DNA of 64,000 nt from Thelonectria olida (lineage: Eukaryota > Ascomycota > Sordariomycetes > Hypocreales > Nectriaceae). The stretch spans positions 2,852,001 to 2,916,000 of the forward strand of contig JAGPYM010000001.1 of assembly GCA_020736575.1 (NCBI GenBank). The letters are read 5' to 3'. The position numbers were made by a program, and so were the translations under genes. The notes beneath the pieces are model-generated. The model did no database searches, had not been told where the DNA came from, and was given only the letters and a program-made list of their open reading frames with translations. Positions 54,583 to 64,000 of the stretch are shown piece by piece (within the stretch, counting starts at the first letter, position 1; each line of letters begins with the position of its first letter).

Positions 54583-56180
54583 GGAGGTGAATCGAATGAA
54601 TGAGCGGTAGATGATTATCGAATGATGCTGATGGAAGTTGTCGTCGGTCGCTGAGCAGCAACGCTCACTTTAAGTAGCGCAGCAGTGAGAGACACTTGAT
54701 GGAGCACACCACAAGTCGATGATGCAGAAAAAAGAAAAGAAGATGGAAAAAGTTGTGGGGGATTGCGTGAATCCAAGACAAGACCAAAAGGAGTAGAGAC
54801 ACGGGAGAACGGGAGAATCGGGAAGAGGAACGGATCAAAGTTTGTTCTAAGCCTCTTTTTTTTGCTTCTGCTTCCAGTCTTCTTCTGCTGCTGCTTCCTT
54901 AGGCAGATGTGTATGGTGTCGATTTTTACTCAGCGGCGTCCCCAAATTCGACAAGCCACAGCGATTAGGGGGGGTGTGAGACTGGTGATGATCTGCAGGA
55001 GAGAGAGACAGGGAAAGGATTGATTGAGGGAGAGAAAGGGAGAAGGGGGAGGGAAGAGGAGAGGGCGAGAAGAAGGCAGCAGGATATGCTGTGATTTATC
55101 TGTTCCAGCTTGCTTTGAAGTCCGTCCATGTAAAAAAGGTACCCGACTTTGTATTTCCGAAGTGGCGGGTACAGGTACCAATTAGATAACTAAAAAAAAA
55201 AACAACTGGGCACCTCCATAAGGAAAAAGGAAACATCACAGCGCAGCCCAGGCCCAGACTGTGTTGTTCGCTGGCCTGGCGGTTCGGTGTGAAGTCGGTG
55301 AAGCTTAGCAAAGTGCTGCACCACGTATTACCACGGGGCTCTCATCAAGACGACGTCAACTTGCTTGTCTTTCCTGAATCTGTAAGCTGCATATGGAAAC
55401 CCCTGGCATGACAAAGTTTTTTTCTTTCTTTTCTTTGATAGCCTACAGCCTGCAGCCTGCAGGCCAAAACGCAGAATTGAGGCGGGGGCTTTTCCTTCTA
55501 GCGGCTTGTTTCTGTGATGATTGCCTCGACCAGTCTTGGTTGGTTGACAACTGTGCAGATGCCGCCGCCTCGTTGAACTCTGTCTGTGTGATGGACGTCC
55601 AAGAGCAGAGCAAGGGACGGCAAAACGCTGTGACCATTCCGGTTATCGCCCATTTACCAAAACTAACCCCCCTGCTGTCTTAGGGGCTCGACCAGGGGGT
55701 GGCAGGGTGTGTGGAGGCTGTTGGGGGTGGTGTTCGTAGACCGCCAACTGCAACTCAGACGAAGCGGTGAGGAAGACGAAGAAGAAGACGACGTATGCAT
55801 CATGTATTCGTACATGCTGTACACATGAGCCGGGGGCCTGGGAACGTCCCAGCAAGAAAGGCGGTGGATCAGCCATCTGAGCATCCCCCTGCCACCATGC
55901 GCATGTGCCTGTACATGCCGACCGACAGACAGACAATAACAAATGGCATCCGGCCGACTGCATGTAAATACGGCATTGCCCGTGAAGTCATGATGAAGTG
56001 CTCCGCGAATTTACCAACTGGTGACACCTGCTACCGCCTCGGTCCCATTCGCACCAGGAACAGATACCACCATGGCACATAACTAAAGCAGCCCACCCAT
56101 ACACACCAAAACCGCCTCTCGCCAACCACCAATTCAACACCAGCGGTGTGGATTCCGTCTAGGTTCCCCGCTGCACACGC

Positions 56181-56208
56181 ACAGGTACAGGCACAGGTAC
56201 AGGTACAA
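56181..56208. repeat. imperfect ACAGGT/ACAGGC microsatellite
   Basis: Five tandem units of the form ACAGG(T/C)... make a short hexamer repeat (ACAGGTACAGGCACAGGTAC onward). It lies within the overlap of the two dubious long frames. Confidence 0.7.
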
Positions 56209-56882
56209 CAGGCTACGAATGGCAGAGTCACAGAGCCGGAGTAGTTTGCTGGAGGAACGGGCCCAGGCGGACGGAACCCGGTGCGTGACGCCCCTTGCTT
56301 CTGGAGACTGGCGGTCGATATGCGGGCTCGGAACTAAAACATGCGACCACACACCACCGGTCAAAAAAGAAGCCTCTTGGCCCTTGGGGGGCGTTTGGGG
56401 CCGCCGAATCATTGGTGCGGGGAGACCGGGGAGAGAAGAGAGAACAAGGACACCAATGTGCACATGTCCAACGGCGACAGCTGCCGTACTGTACTGTGGC
56501 CTGGGTGAGTCAGGGTCTCTCCGTGTCTGCATCTCTGACATCAGACTGGCAATGAATGGGTCGTCTTTACGAACACCAGGAACAGCCGCCCGTAACCGTA
56601 CAGCACACACTGCCGGGACAGTCAACGCCAACAGGCACACACACGCGCGCTCATCAGCCGCGAGAATACGGTGTGAGGTCGTCGTATGCACGAGCATGGG
56701 GTTGGATGGGTCACACAGGTCACCCCAGTCGCAGAACCTTCCAAAGAAGCATCCATTCCAGCCATCCCAATCCCAGATTCCCAACCCATGCCATGCCGTG
56801 GGGATAACTTCTTCCTTTGGCGTCTCGCCCTTCTCAGACCAGGCCGCGGATGCCATATTGCCGTCACCCCACTCGCCGCTAA

Positions 56883-56920
56883 GTACCTGCGTACGTACCT
56901 ACGTACCTAAGGTAGGTAGG
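56883..56920. repeat. cluster of TACCT/AGGTA inverted repeats
   Basis: GTACGTACCTACGTACCTAA followed at once by GGTAGGTAGG forms overlapping palindromes around ACGTACCT and CCTAAGG. The same vocabulary occurs at 22924, 29704 and 59113-59178. Confidence 0.6.
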
Positions 56921-57558
56921 CCTCATGGATGATGGCTTCTATTCCTTGTCTCGTCTCGTCTCGCCTCGTTACCGGTCTTTTGTTCGACAACGCCATGGCG
57001 GGCTCGGACCGAAAGGGGGATCCTGCGTTCAACTGTAATCCATTCTGCACCGTTGTCATTGTGCCAGCGAGCAGAAAAAAAAGAAAAAAAAAAGGTCTGA
57101 GTCCTCGCGTTGCGTTGTCCAAGATAGGCGAGGCTGGCAGATGATCGTCGGTGGGTAAACTGTTAACTGGCTCCCTGGGTCATCAAGGATCATGTTGTTT
57201 CCTCACAAGGCACCCGAGTTGACAACTACGGTGTAACTCAAGCTGATCCTCTTCCCTTCCATTTAGCTTGTCAATCGTGACCTTCTTCATCCGCATCATG
57301 GTGTCGCCCTGAGGTGCAGGCCTATCCCATCACGTGAGTGTATTGTATCCCTCACCAATGATCAACTGCCTAGGAGCACTTAAGTAGGTGTGAATAGTTG
57401 ACGGTATTAGCCATATCTTCTGTCGCTACTGTCTAGACTCGCTATCATCCCGCTTCAGCAGCATGCTCTGACTGCATTACCAATGTTCACTTGCGTAATC
57501 ACCACACTGACTCTGATGTCTGACTGAACCCTCCAATATTCTGTCCATGCCCCCCGCT

Positions 57559-58898
57559 TCAATAAAGGGTTTCATCAACAAGTCCAAGAGGGAATGCGAA
57601 ATAATCCACAGAATGTGCTGAGAGATATGCGATCCTCAGGCCTCCAGCTGTCCTGGTGCCACAATAGAAGGCCGGATATTCGACCATGATGCAAAGGTCC
57701 TGAAGATTTGGCAATCTTTCCATCATGTTCGTGATTTGTTGTGCGTACCAATCGCTGTAGATTTGGCCTTGTGTGAGCCCACAAGTGTATTTTCTTCGCA
57801 CTACCTGATGAGGTTCGACTTGCTTTCGCCATAATGGGAATGCGAAGCGTCGAAGACACTTTAACTTCCCGAGAGTCTTCGTCAATTCCTTCAGACCGGT
57901 TTCCTATTTTTGCTCGACAGTCAACAGCGGCTCTAGTATCTCGGAGGTCGTGAATAGCATTAAACCAATGATTGGTCATGATGCAACGGAACACTTACCT
58001 AGACCGTGTAATGCCATGAAAGGGTAAGGCCATCTGGATTTCCTTCGTCGGTGCGAATGATCAAGCATTGAAGGTAGCAAAAATCGTCAACGATGCTGTT
58101 CAACGCTTGGTTATACATGACTGTTCCGGCTTTGTTGCGCTCCTCGTGGACCTGGACCTGCAGCCTTTGGAGTTCCGGGAAGATTTTGGCCGCTTTGTAG
58201 GTATCCGACTTCACCTCGGCGTATAGTTGCAATGACTTGAGAGAATCGAATCCAAAATTAGAAATGATATCGTAGCAGACATGATTTGGGGCAGCCAGTC
58301 TCAGGTGTTCGAATGGCCATTTCATGTTTCCCATGCAACTCCGAACGTTGAGCTGAAACCCACGGTTATGTGGCACTTGGAGATGTTCAAGATCAAGACT
58401 AAGCACCTCAAGGCTAGTCATGGAACGAATGAGTTCCGTAATGCGAATCGGATTGTAGTTGCCGGCCTTGTGGTATTCATCAGTCGCCGCTCGCCAAGGG
58501 GTATGGGGCAACGGCCGAACAACCGTGATGGTGGCGCGTCTAATCATGTCAGTCAGCCTTGCACAGAAATGTAGGAAAATAAGCCTTCAGTACCTGATTA
58601 GCGGCCACATACTCCATTCGCTCGACGTGTTGTGGAAGGACATCTTGTTCAACATCTTGAAGAAGTTCTTGGTTGTCTGTTCGCATCGGAATTCGTTAAA
58701 CTGGTACCTGCCGAAGCGAGCACGGCAACCTTTCGAAACCCTGGTGAGAGAATTGAGATCATAATACTTCAAATGTGCCGCAATAAGTTGGTATAAGTGT
58801 GTTGACAGCCCTTCAAGCCGTGGTGTGTCGCTGGGTTCTGTCGTTGTTCCCGTCTGTACCGTTGAGGGATCCCCGACACTATCAGGGCGATCATCCAT
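57559..58898 (-). CDS. F-box/LRR-like protein, possibly disrupted by a stop at a splice border
   Basis: Exons 58898-58594 and 58539-57999 join in frame (54-nt intron, GCTGAC branch point) and give 281 residues before a TAG. The N-terminal part, LEGLSTHLYQLIAAHLKYYD LNSLTRVSKGCRARF, resembles an F-box; the rest reads like degenerate leucine-rich repeats (SLEVLSLDLEHLQ, SLKSLQLYAEV, LQRLQVQVHEE). The TAG is followed directly by a perfect GTAAGT donor. A third exon, 57903-57559, after a TAG acceptor, would continue with strongly protein-like sequence (LGKLKCLRRFAFPLW, LPNLQDLCIMVEYPAF) for 114 residues. Either the gene ends at the TAG and the right exon is a relic, or splicing uses a weak GTCTAG donor six bases earlier, which also restores frame. 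Such F-box genes are variable in fungi. Function unknown. Confidence 0.5.
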
Positions 58899-59112
58899 GG
58901 CAAAAGCAAAGATATCAAGCTTGGGGAGCAAAAGAAGTACTGCGTAGAGAAAAGGTACTCCCTGCTATTAGAATAGAACATTGACAATGCTAAGTTGGGT
59001 GGCTAACTGGAGTGCATTGTCTTGAGAATACCTGCACGAGGAAATGCACAAGGAGGTCGATAGGGAGCGCTTTAGCAGTAGTCCTTTCCTGGTTTCTTCT
59101 AATCTATTGTTA

Positions 59113-59132
59113 CTACCTACCTACCTACCTAC
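59113..59132. repeat. (CTAC)5 tetranucleotide repeat
   Basis: Five perfect CTAC units plus one imperfect unit (CTAT), within a cluster of ACCTA motifs that runs to about 59233. Confidence 0.85.
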
Positions 59133-59164
59133 CTATTCAAGCAGCTAAGTTGACTACCTGCTCC

Positions 59165-59178
59165 GGTACCTAGGTACC
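59165..59178. repeat. 14-bp perfect palindrome GGTACCTAGGTACC
   Basis: A perfect inverted repeat with the TACCTAGGTA core also present at 22924-22933. It lies 520 bp upstream of the synthetase ATG. Confidence 0.7.
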
Positions 59179-59684
59179 TATTGTTCGCAGGTAGGGCCCA
59201 TGATAGGAAGGCACTGGGTAGGCAGGTAGGTACCTTGGCATCCTCCCCAAAGACTGCACGGTCGGAGTTCCTTTCGCATATTCATCAACTATCAAGTCTT
59301 AATATTTATCTTTTTCAAATCCTAATGTTAGTAGGGCTATATCTCCCCTCACCCCCATCCATCCACTTCACGATGATAGTCTTGCTGGGTGAGAGGAGCA
59401 CGGCGGGGGCTCCCTGTGGAACCCGGGCCCGGCCCCCGTTACCCGACGTCACAACCACCAGTCGCCGGGCCGCAACGAGCAGTTAACCATCTGCAGTGCC
59501 AGGATCACGCATCATCTCAATCCCATCTCATCACCATCTTCACCCCTCGGCATTCAAATGTGCCGCCGGACCGGACTCGGCCTCGTCGTCGTGTCTCCGC
59601 TCGCGCATCCTTCCTCTTCGGGTTCCGAATTCAATTGACCGGCCTTTATAACCGACCCTGCCTCTTCTGGATCCCTTCGCCATC

Positions 59685-61604
59685 ATGTCCCTCCTCCGGT
59701 CTCTGCTCTCCTCCGCCCTCCGGCGTCCCTCGACCTCCTCCTCGTCCTCATCGTGCTTCTCCTCCCTCCGTCCCGCCGTCAGCATGATCTCCACTCTGCC
59801 GCGTCTCCCCCTCCTCGAGGCCGTCTCACGTCACGATCCCGATTCCACTGTTGTCGTCCACTCCCTCTCCGGTCGCACTTTCAAATATGGCGAGCTTCTC
59901 GGTGATGTGCGCCGCGCACGGGATCGCCTCTCAGAGGCCGTCGGTCGCGAGGACCTCAATGGCGAGCGTATTGCCTTTCTTGTTGAGAATAGCTACGATT
60001 ACGTCGGTCAGCAGCCGTCTTCTTCTCTCACTCTCAGCGTTTGGCGCTGACAGGTTTATAGTAACTCTTCTCGCTGTCATGGCTGCTCGATCCATTGCTG
60101 TTCCCTTGTCTCCCGCATTCCCAGCTGCCGAGCTGCAGTACATTCTAAACCAGAGTGAAGCGTCTCTGCTCGTTTCATCGTCCAAATTCACCTCCAAGGC
60201 CAACGAGGTCCTGGCGACTGAGTTAACGACCAACCCTGCGCATCTCGAGCTGGCAAAGCACCAGGGTCAAGGAAACTTTGAGCAGGTTGCGCTCGACAAC
60301 TCCGATCCCGGAGAGGCGGGCATGATGCTATACACATCAGGCACCACTAATCGACCAGTAAGATGAACAGCTTTTCCCATGTTCCCATGTATGTTTGCTA
60401 ACCCGCGACGCAGAAAGGCGTTTTGCTCCCCCAATCCGTTCTTACAGCCCAATCCCGCTCCCTCCTAGAGGCTTGGAATTACTCTCCTACCGACTATCTA
60501 CTTCACGTTCTTCCCCTTCACCATATTCACGGCACAGTGAACGCAATTCTCACTCCTCTTCTTGCCGGCTCCTCTATTGAGTTCATGTTCCCATTCAATG
60601 CCGACGCTGTCTGGAAGCGCCTTTCAGCTCCCTTCGTCTCTGCCGCTACCGAAGATGCCCCCAAGGACAAAGTCACCTTCTTCACCGTTGTCCCTACCGT
60701 ATACAGCAGGCTACTCAGCAGCTACAAGTCGCTCAGTCCAGAAGCTCAAGAAGCTGCGCGCACTGCGACATCGCCCGAGAACATGCGCCTTGCCATCTCC
60801 GGCTCCGCTGCGCTTCCAACCCCGATCAAGGCTGCATGGCGAGACCTAAGCCGTGGCAACGTCCTCCTCGAACGGTACGGCATGACCGAGGTTGGCATGG
60901 CTCTTAGCTGCGGCCTTGACTTCAACGACCGTGTGGATGCCAGCGTCGGTTGGCCACTGCCCTCGGTGGAAGCTCGCCTGGTCGATGTCGACACTGGCAA
61001 GATCATCGTAGAAGGCGAGGAAGTCGATGCAGAGACCGGCCGCGAACGATCTGGCGAGATTCAACTACGCGGCCCCACCATCTTCCGCGAATACTGGCGC
61101 AACCCAGCCGCCACCGCGAGCGAGTTTGTTGAGGGTGAGGATGGCAAGGGCCGCTGGTTCAAGACAGGTGACGTTGCTGTTCGTCGTCCCGTCCCTACCG
61201 CAGGCTGCAACACCTCCCAGGTCTGGGCCCGCGGGCCCATGTACTTCATCCAGGGCCGCAAATCAGCCGATATCATCAAGACGGGCGGCGAGAAGGTCAG
61301 CGCCCTCGAAGTCGAACGCGAGCTTCTCTCACTGCCCGAAGTCGCCGAGGCCGCCGTGGTCGCCGTTCCTAGCGGCAACTGGGGCCACAAGGTCGGTGCC
61401 ATCGTCATCCTCGACCACGACGTCGTCACCAAGTGGTCTCCTCTCGACATGCGTCGTGCCCTAAAGAACCGCTTGGCCAACTACAAGATCCCTCAAGTTT
61501 TGCGCATTGTTGACCACATCCCCCGCAATGCCATGGGCAAGATCAACAAGAAGCAACTGGTCAAGGCCATCTTTGCCGACGACTTCAGCGGCGACGAATT
61601 GTAA
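59685..61604 (+). CDS. malonyl-CoA synthetase (ACSF3/MatB-like), mitochondrial
   Basis: Three exons (59685-60006, 60062-60357, 60414-61604) give 602 residues; introns of 55 and 56 nt keep frame. The N-terminus (MSLLRSLLSSALRRPSTSSS) is a clear mitochondrial presequence. The AMP-binding domain (PF00501) shows YTSGTTNRPKG across the second intron, LHVLPLHHIHG, and ERYGMTEVGMAL, which is the form seen in MatB and ACSF3 rather than acetyl-CoA synthetases. The ADP-ribose loop GRWFKTGDVAV and hinge GRKSADIIKTGGEKV follow, and the C-terminal domain supplies the catalytic Lys in RNAMGKINKKQL. It activates malonate with ATP and CoA, feeding mitochondrial fatty-acid synthesis or clearing malonate. The consensus Gly of SGTTG is Asn here. 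Its 3' end is convergent with eIF4E. Confidence 0.92.
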
Positions 61605-62156
61605 CATTAATGAACATACTTGATTCAGGCGAAACGGTTGGATATATATATCAAATCGGATGATGTTGACATGTAGATATGTAAGATTATGCGCACGATA
61701 GGGGCATGACTTGGTTGCTCAGGCAGGGATGGAAAAAGTAGGGTTTGGGCCAATGCAGATAGACGGAAATCAAGGGCGGCTCAGGAGTCTGGAAAGAGGT
61801 GGTCGAAATGGTATAATAACTTTATTCTAAATTCCCAAAGCCTCCAGTGGCCAGCTCGTCAGATTCATTCTCATGGCGGCTTTTTCGACTCATGGAAACG
61901 ATTTTCTCTAGCAACGCTATCATAAACTTGCAAAGAAATTCGTGTCCAGCCCGAGTCATAACCATGCAAGACCAAATGATTATTTCAATCTGTACGCCTT
62001 GCCTCCCAGTAACCTCAAGCTGCTCCCTCGATCTTCCATCTTCCCACCATAAGGTGAATAGCATACCAAGTAGAGGGGATGAGATTTGGTTGAGGCAGAG
62101 TGGTGGATATCTCTAAGCCTTGTGTTCCCTCTTCAATCATCACCTTCTTCTTCAAC
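61605..62156. other. spacer between convergent synthetase and eIF4E genes
   Basis: About 550 bp of shared 3' flank, AT-richer than the coding sequence (GGATATATATATCAAAT near 61640). No gene. Confidence 0.45.
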
Positions 62157-63032
62157 TTAGACAGTGTGCTTGGCCTTGGCTCGCGTACTTCCGGCATGTG
62201 CACTGTCGGTGTGACCTGAAAACTCAACCTGCTCGTTTTGGGGAAGCTCCAGGACCTGCTTGAACCGACGGCCAATAGACATCAGAACCTCCTTGCCCTT
62301 TTCGTTGCTGCGGCCCTTACCCCCAGCAACGTCGCCATCACCTCGGCCTGGGATGCTCTTTCCAATCGTTCGAGTCCAAACACCGATTCGGTAAAAGGCC
62401 TTGCGAACGTTCACAACCACGCCCATGACCTCACCATCGTCTTCATCCTGTTCGAGGGTCTCGCCAATAGCGGCCATCATAACCTGAAGCCAGAGATGGT
62501 CGACGTCGATGTTGCGCTTGTCCTTGTACTGGTACGACCATTTGCCACCGTGCTTGTTCTGGGGGTCTTCCCACTCAGGGCGGACACCGGCCTTGAATAG
62601 ATGGTAGTCGGACTTGAGGGCGAGCTCGGAGACGGGAGAGACGTTGTTCTAGATCAATGTCAGCGGGCGACTTGGTGCGACGGAGAGGCGGATCGAAACT
62701 CACGTAAACACCCCAGAACTCCTCCACTGAGTCAAAGGTGATGACCTCCTTGAGGAGATCATTCCAGTTGTCGCCCTACACATTATGGTCAGTCTAGGCC
62801 TAAGAATGGGTTTGAGGGTGGGTTGCTGTACCTTGCCGCTCGGGGGCTTGGTAAACCAAAGAGTCCACTTGCTCTGAAGAGGGTGCTTGACGTTGAAGTT
62901 GTCCTTGTCGTGGAAAACGGTGACGGGCTTGTCGGAGTCGGAAGTCTCCTCCTTGCCGTTGGGGTCGATGGGGATGGTGGATAGATCGACCTGCTCGTCC
63001 ATCTTGGGTCCTGGAGTAGCGACGGTGGCCAT
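62157..63032 (-). CDS. eIF4E: eukaryotic translation initiation factor 4E (cap-binding)
   Basis: Three exons (63032-62832, 62775-62704, 62648-62157) give 254 residues; all junctions are GT-AG and in frame. The IF4E fold (PF01652) starts at HPLQSKWTLWF and continues through WNDLLKEVITFDSVEEFWGVYN (spanning intron 2). It holds the cap-contacting FKAGVRPEWEDP (Trp and Glu), the HGGKWSYQY strand and MGVVVNVRKAFYRIGVWTRT. Both Trp that stack on m7G, the Glu and the basic phosphate contacts are present. The N-terminal 45 residues are variable and acidic, as usual; the C-terminus is extended by about 20 residues, rich in Ala, His and Lys. It binds mRNA caps and eIF4G in the cytoplasm to start translation. 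Yeast eIF4E has 213 residues. Confidence 0.97.
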
Positions 63033-64000
63033 TGTGTCCGATGTGGGTTGTGATTGTCGGGAAGTCGAGGTTGTGGAGGATTAATGAGGCGACTCGTGGG
63101 AATGGGATCGCGGGGCACCGAGAAGGATGAAGGAAGAAAGGTGGGAGGCTGAGTGGTGGGGCAAGAGAGAAGAAATCGGTTGAGGGAGTGTTCTTGAGTT
63201 TGCTTTTGATGGGACTTTGCGCCAGGCAATAGTCGACCAGTGAGTTCGTATTGGATTGAAGGCAGGAAACCGTTGCTGTGTTGGTTGAGCGGATGAGGTC
63301 TCGGTTTGTTTGAGGTTGGTTTCGATTCCGCGGCGAACAGCCCAAGTTGGGTAAAAAAAAATATATTAGATTGGTGCTGACCTAATGTCGGAACGTGCTT
63401 CCTTCCCTAACCTAAGGTTACGCTTGCGCTGTGCGCCTTTGTCGTGTGCGTGTGTGTCGAGCGCCTGCCTCGACAAGTGGCGCAAGGCCTGTGTGTTGGT
63501 ACCTTGATACTCAGGCATCACTATCAGGCCTCAACGTCCGGCTCGCTCCTTCCATATGACCCACCGCTCCCGTGCCCGGCGCTCCTCCTGAGATGCCCAA
63601 ATGCCCTTCTTGGGCTGGAAGGTACGAACGGTGGGGAATGAGCGGAGGCACTCCTGCCAGGAACACACTCATTCGAGTTAACTTACCTTACTATGAATTA
63701 TGAACATCAAGCAGGTAATGCTTCTAAATTGAGCAGCCAGTGTCAAAAAGTCCCCAATGCAGCTACTCTCTATTTTTGGAAAGGAAGCACTACGGTACTT
63801 AACGTACGATCCTGTGTGTCTCATTCCATCCAGCTTAACCATCCGACTTCCATGGGATTATGCTTCATTGTAGGACAACACTTACATGACAAGAAAGGAT
63901 GATCGAAAAGCATAACACCCCAGCCTCTTTGCCCACTCGCTTTCACACCATCGTTTCTCAGGCATCCCTTTTGCAAACTACCAATAGAACGCCAAGAAAA
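63033..64000. other. eIF4E promoter and flank to window end
   Basis: No gene is supported in the last 970 bp. An A9 run followed by TATATTAG near 63352-63368 and AACCTAAGGTT at about 63409-63419 are the only notable elements; the next gene lies beyond the window. Confidence 0.4.

Larger units (their letters stand above)
54583..57558. other. 3-kb gene-poor region
   Basis: No gene can be supported. Two antiparallel ATG-started frames of 240 (56856-56134, -) and 237 codons (56219-56932, +) overlap almost fully; both look like noise in GC-rich sequence. A CAGGTA-type microsatellite stands at 56181-56208 and a cluster of ACGTACCTA motifs at 56883-56920. Confidence 0.4.
58899..59684. other. divergent spacer (F-box-like gene / malonyl-CoA synthetase)
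   Basis: About 790 bp without a gene. It holds a (CTAC)5 repeat, a 14-bp palindrome GGTACCTAGGTACC at 59165-59178, more GTAGGTA copies to 59233, and a GC-rich leader of the synthetase gene. Confidence 0.45.

Noticed and set aside
1..64000. Secondary-metabolite cluster, mobile elements, CRISPR or telomeric repeats
   Set aside because: No synthase, transposase, reverse transcriptase, direct-repeat array or TTAGGG tract is visible; the TF, transporter and hydrolase on the left are separated by kilobases and by unrelated genes.

Overview
The window is nuclear DNA from a filamentous ascomycete (Pezizomycotina; a Sordariomycete is my best guess). Protein genes carry few, short introns (about 50-120 nt) with GT...CTAAC/CTGAC...AG signals. 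Intergenic spacers are long, and a tRNA-Lys carries a 12-nt intron. Gene content is fungal: a Zn2Cys6 regulator, an MFS sugar porter, a GH76 alpha-1,6-mannanase-like enzyme, MDM12 and a PPC89/Cep57-like spindle pole body protein. I support 21 protein genes and one tRNA gene. There is no CRISPR array, rRNA, transposon or recognisable secondary-metabolite core gene.

Left part (1-18,000): an orthodox-type aquaporin (1898-2935, +), a small four-TM protein (3260-3820, -), tRNA-Lys(CTT) (4071-4155, -), an MFS sugar transporter with CreA-like sites in its promoter (4698-6515, -), then 3.3 kb without genes up to a Zn2Cys6 transcription factor with eight exons (9842-12355, +). Next come an amidohydrolase-2 enzyme (13417-14310, -), MsrA (15642-16268, +) and a mitochondrial BI-1/GHITM-family protein (16736-17835, -).

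Middle part (18,500-42,200): a 1000-residue protein joining two cyclic-nucleotide-binding domains, an F-box and leucine-rich repeats (18539-21541, -); a 4.7-kb gene-poor stretch; threonine dehydratase (26233-28050, -); a small protein with RAER heptads and a PPAY motif (28873-29475, -); the GH76 enzyme (30150-32071, -); the PPC89-like protein (33521-36725, +); NOC2 (37276-39615, -) divergent from VPS28 (39895-40740, +); and MDM12 (40910-42157, -).

Right part (42,600-64,000): the large PtdIns3P 5-kinase FAB1 (42697-50216, -), divergent from an unrecognised nuclear-looking protein (51247-53130, +); a BolA-like protein (53944-54582, -); a 3-kb gene-poor stretch; an F-box-like gene with an in-frame stop at a splice border (57559-58898, -); a MatB/ACSF3-like malonyl-CoA synthetase (59685-61604, +); and eIF4E (62157-63032, -).

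Most of the window is conserved housekeeping. VPS28, MDM12 and FAB1, three membrane-trafficking or contact-site genes, lie side by side, but nothing shows co-regulation. BolA, GHITM, the synthetase and perhaps MsrA and the amidohydrolase have or may have mitochondrial leaders. The least ordinary items are the cNMP/F-box/LRR fusion, the unrecognised 627-residue protein, the possibly broken F-box gene and the recurrent TACCTAGGTA-type palindromes in spacers.
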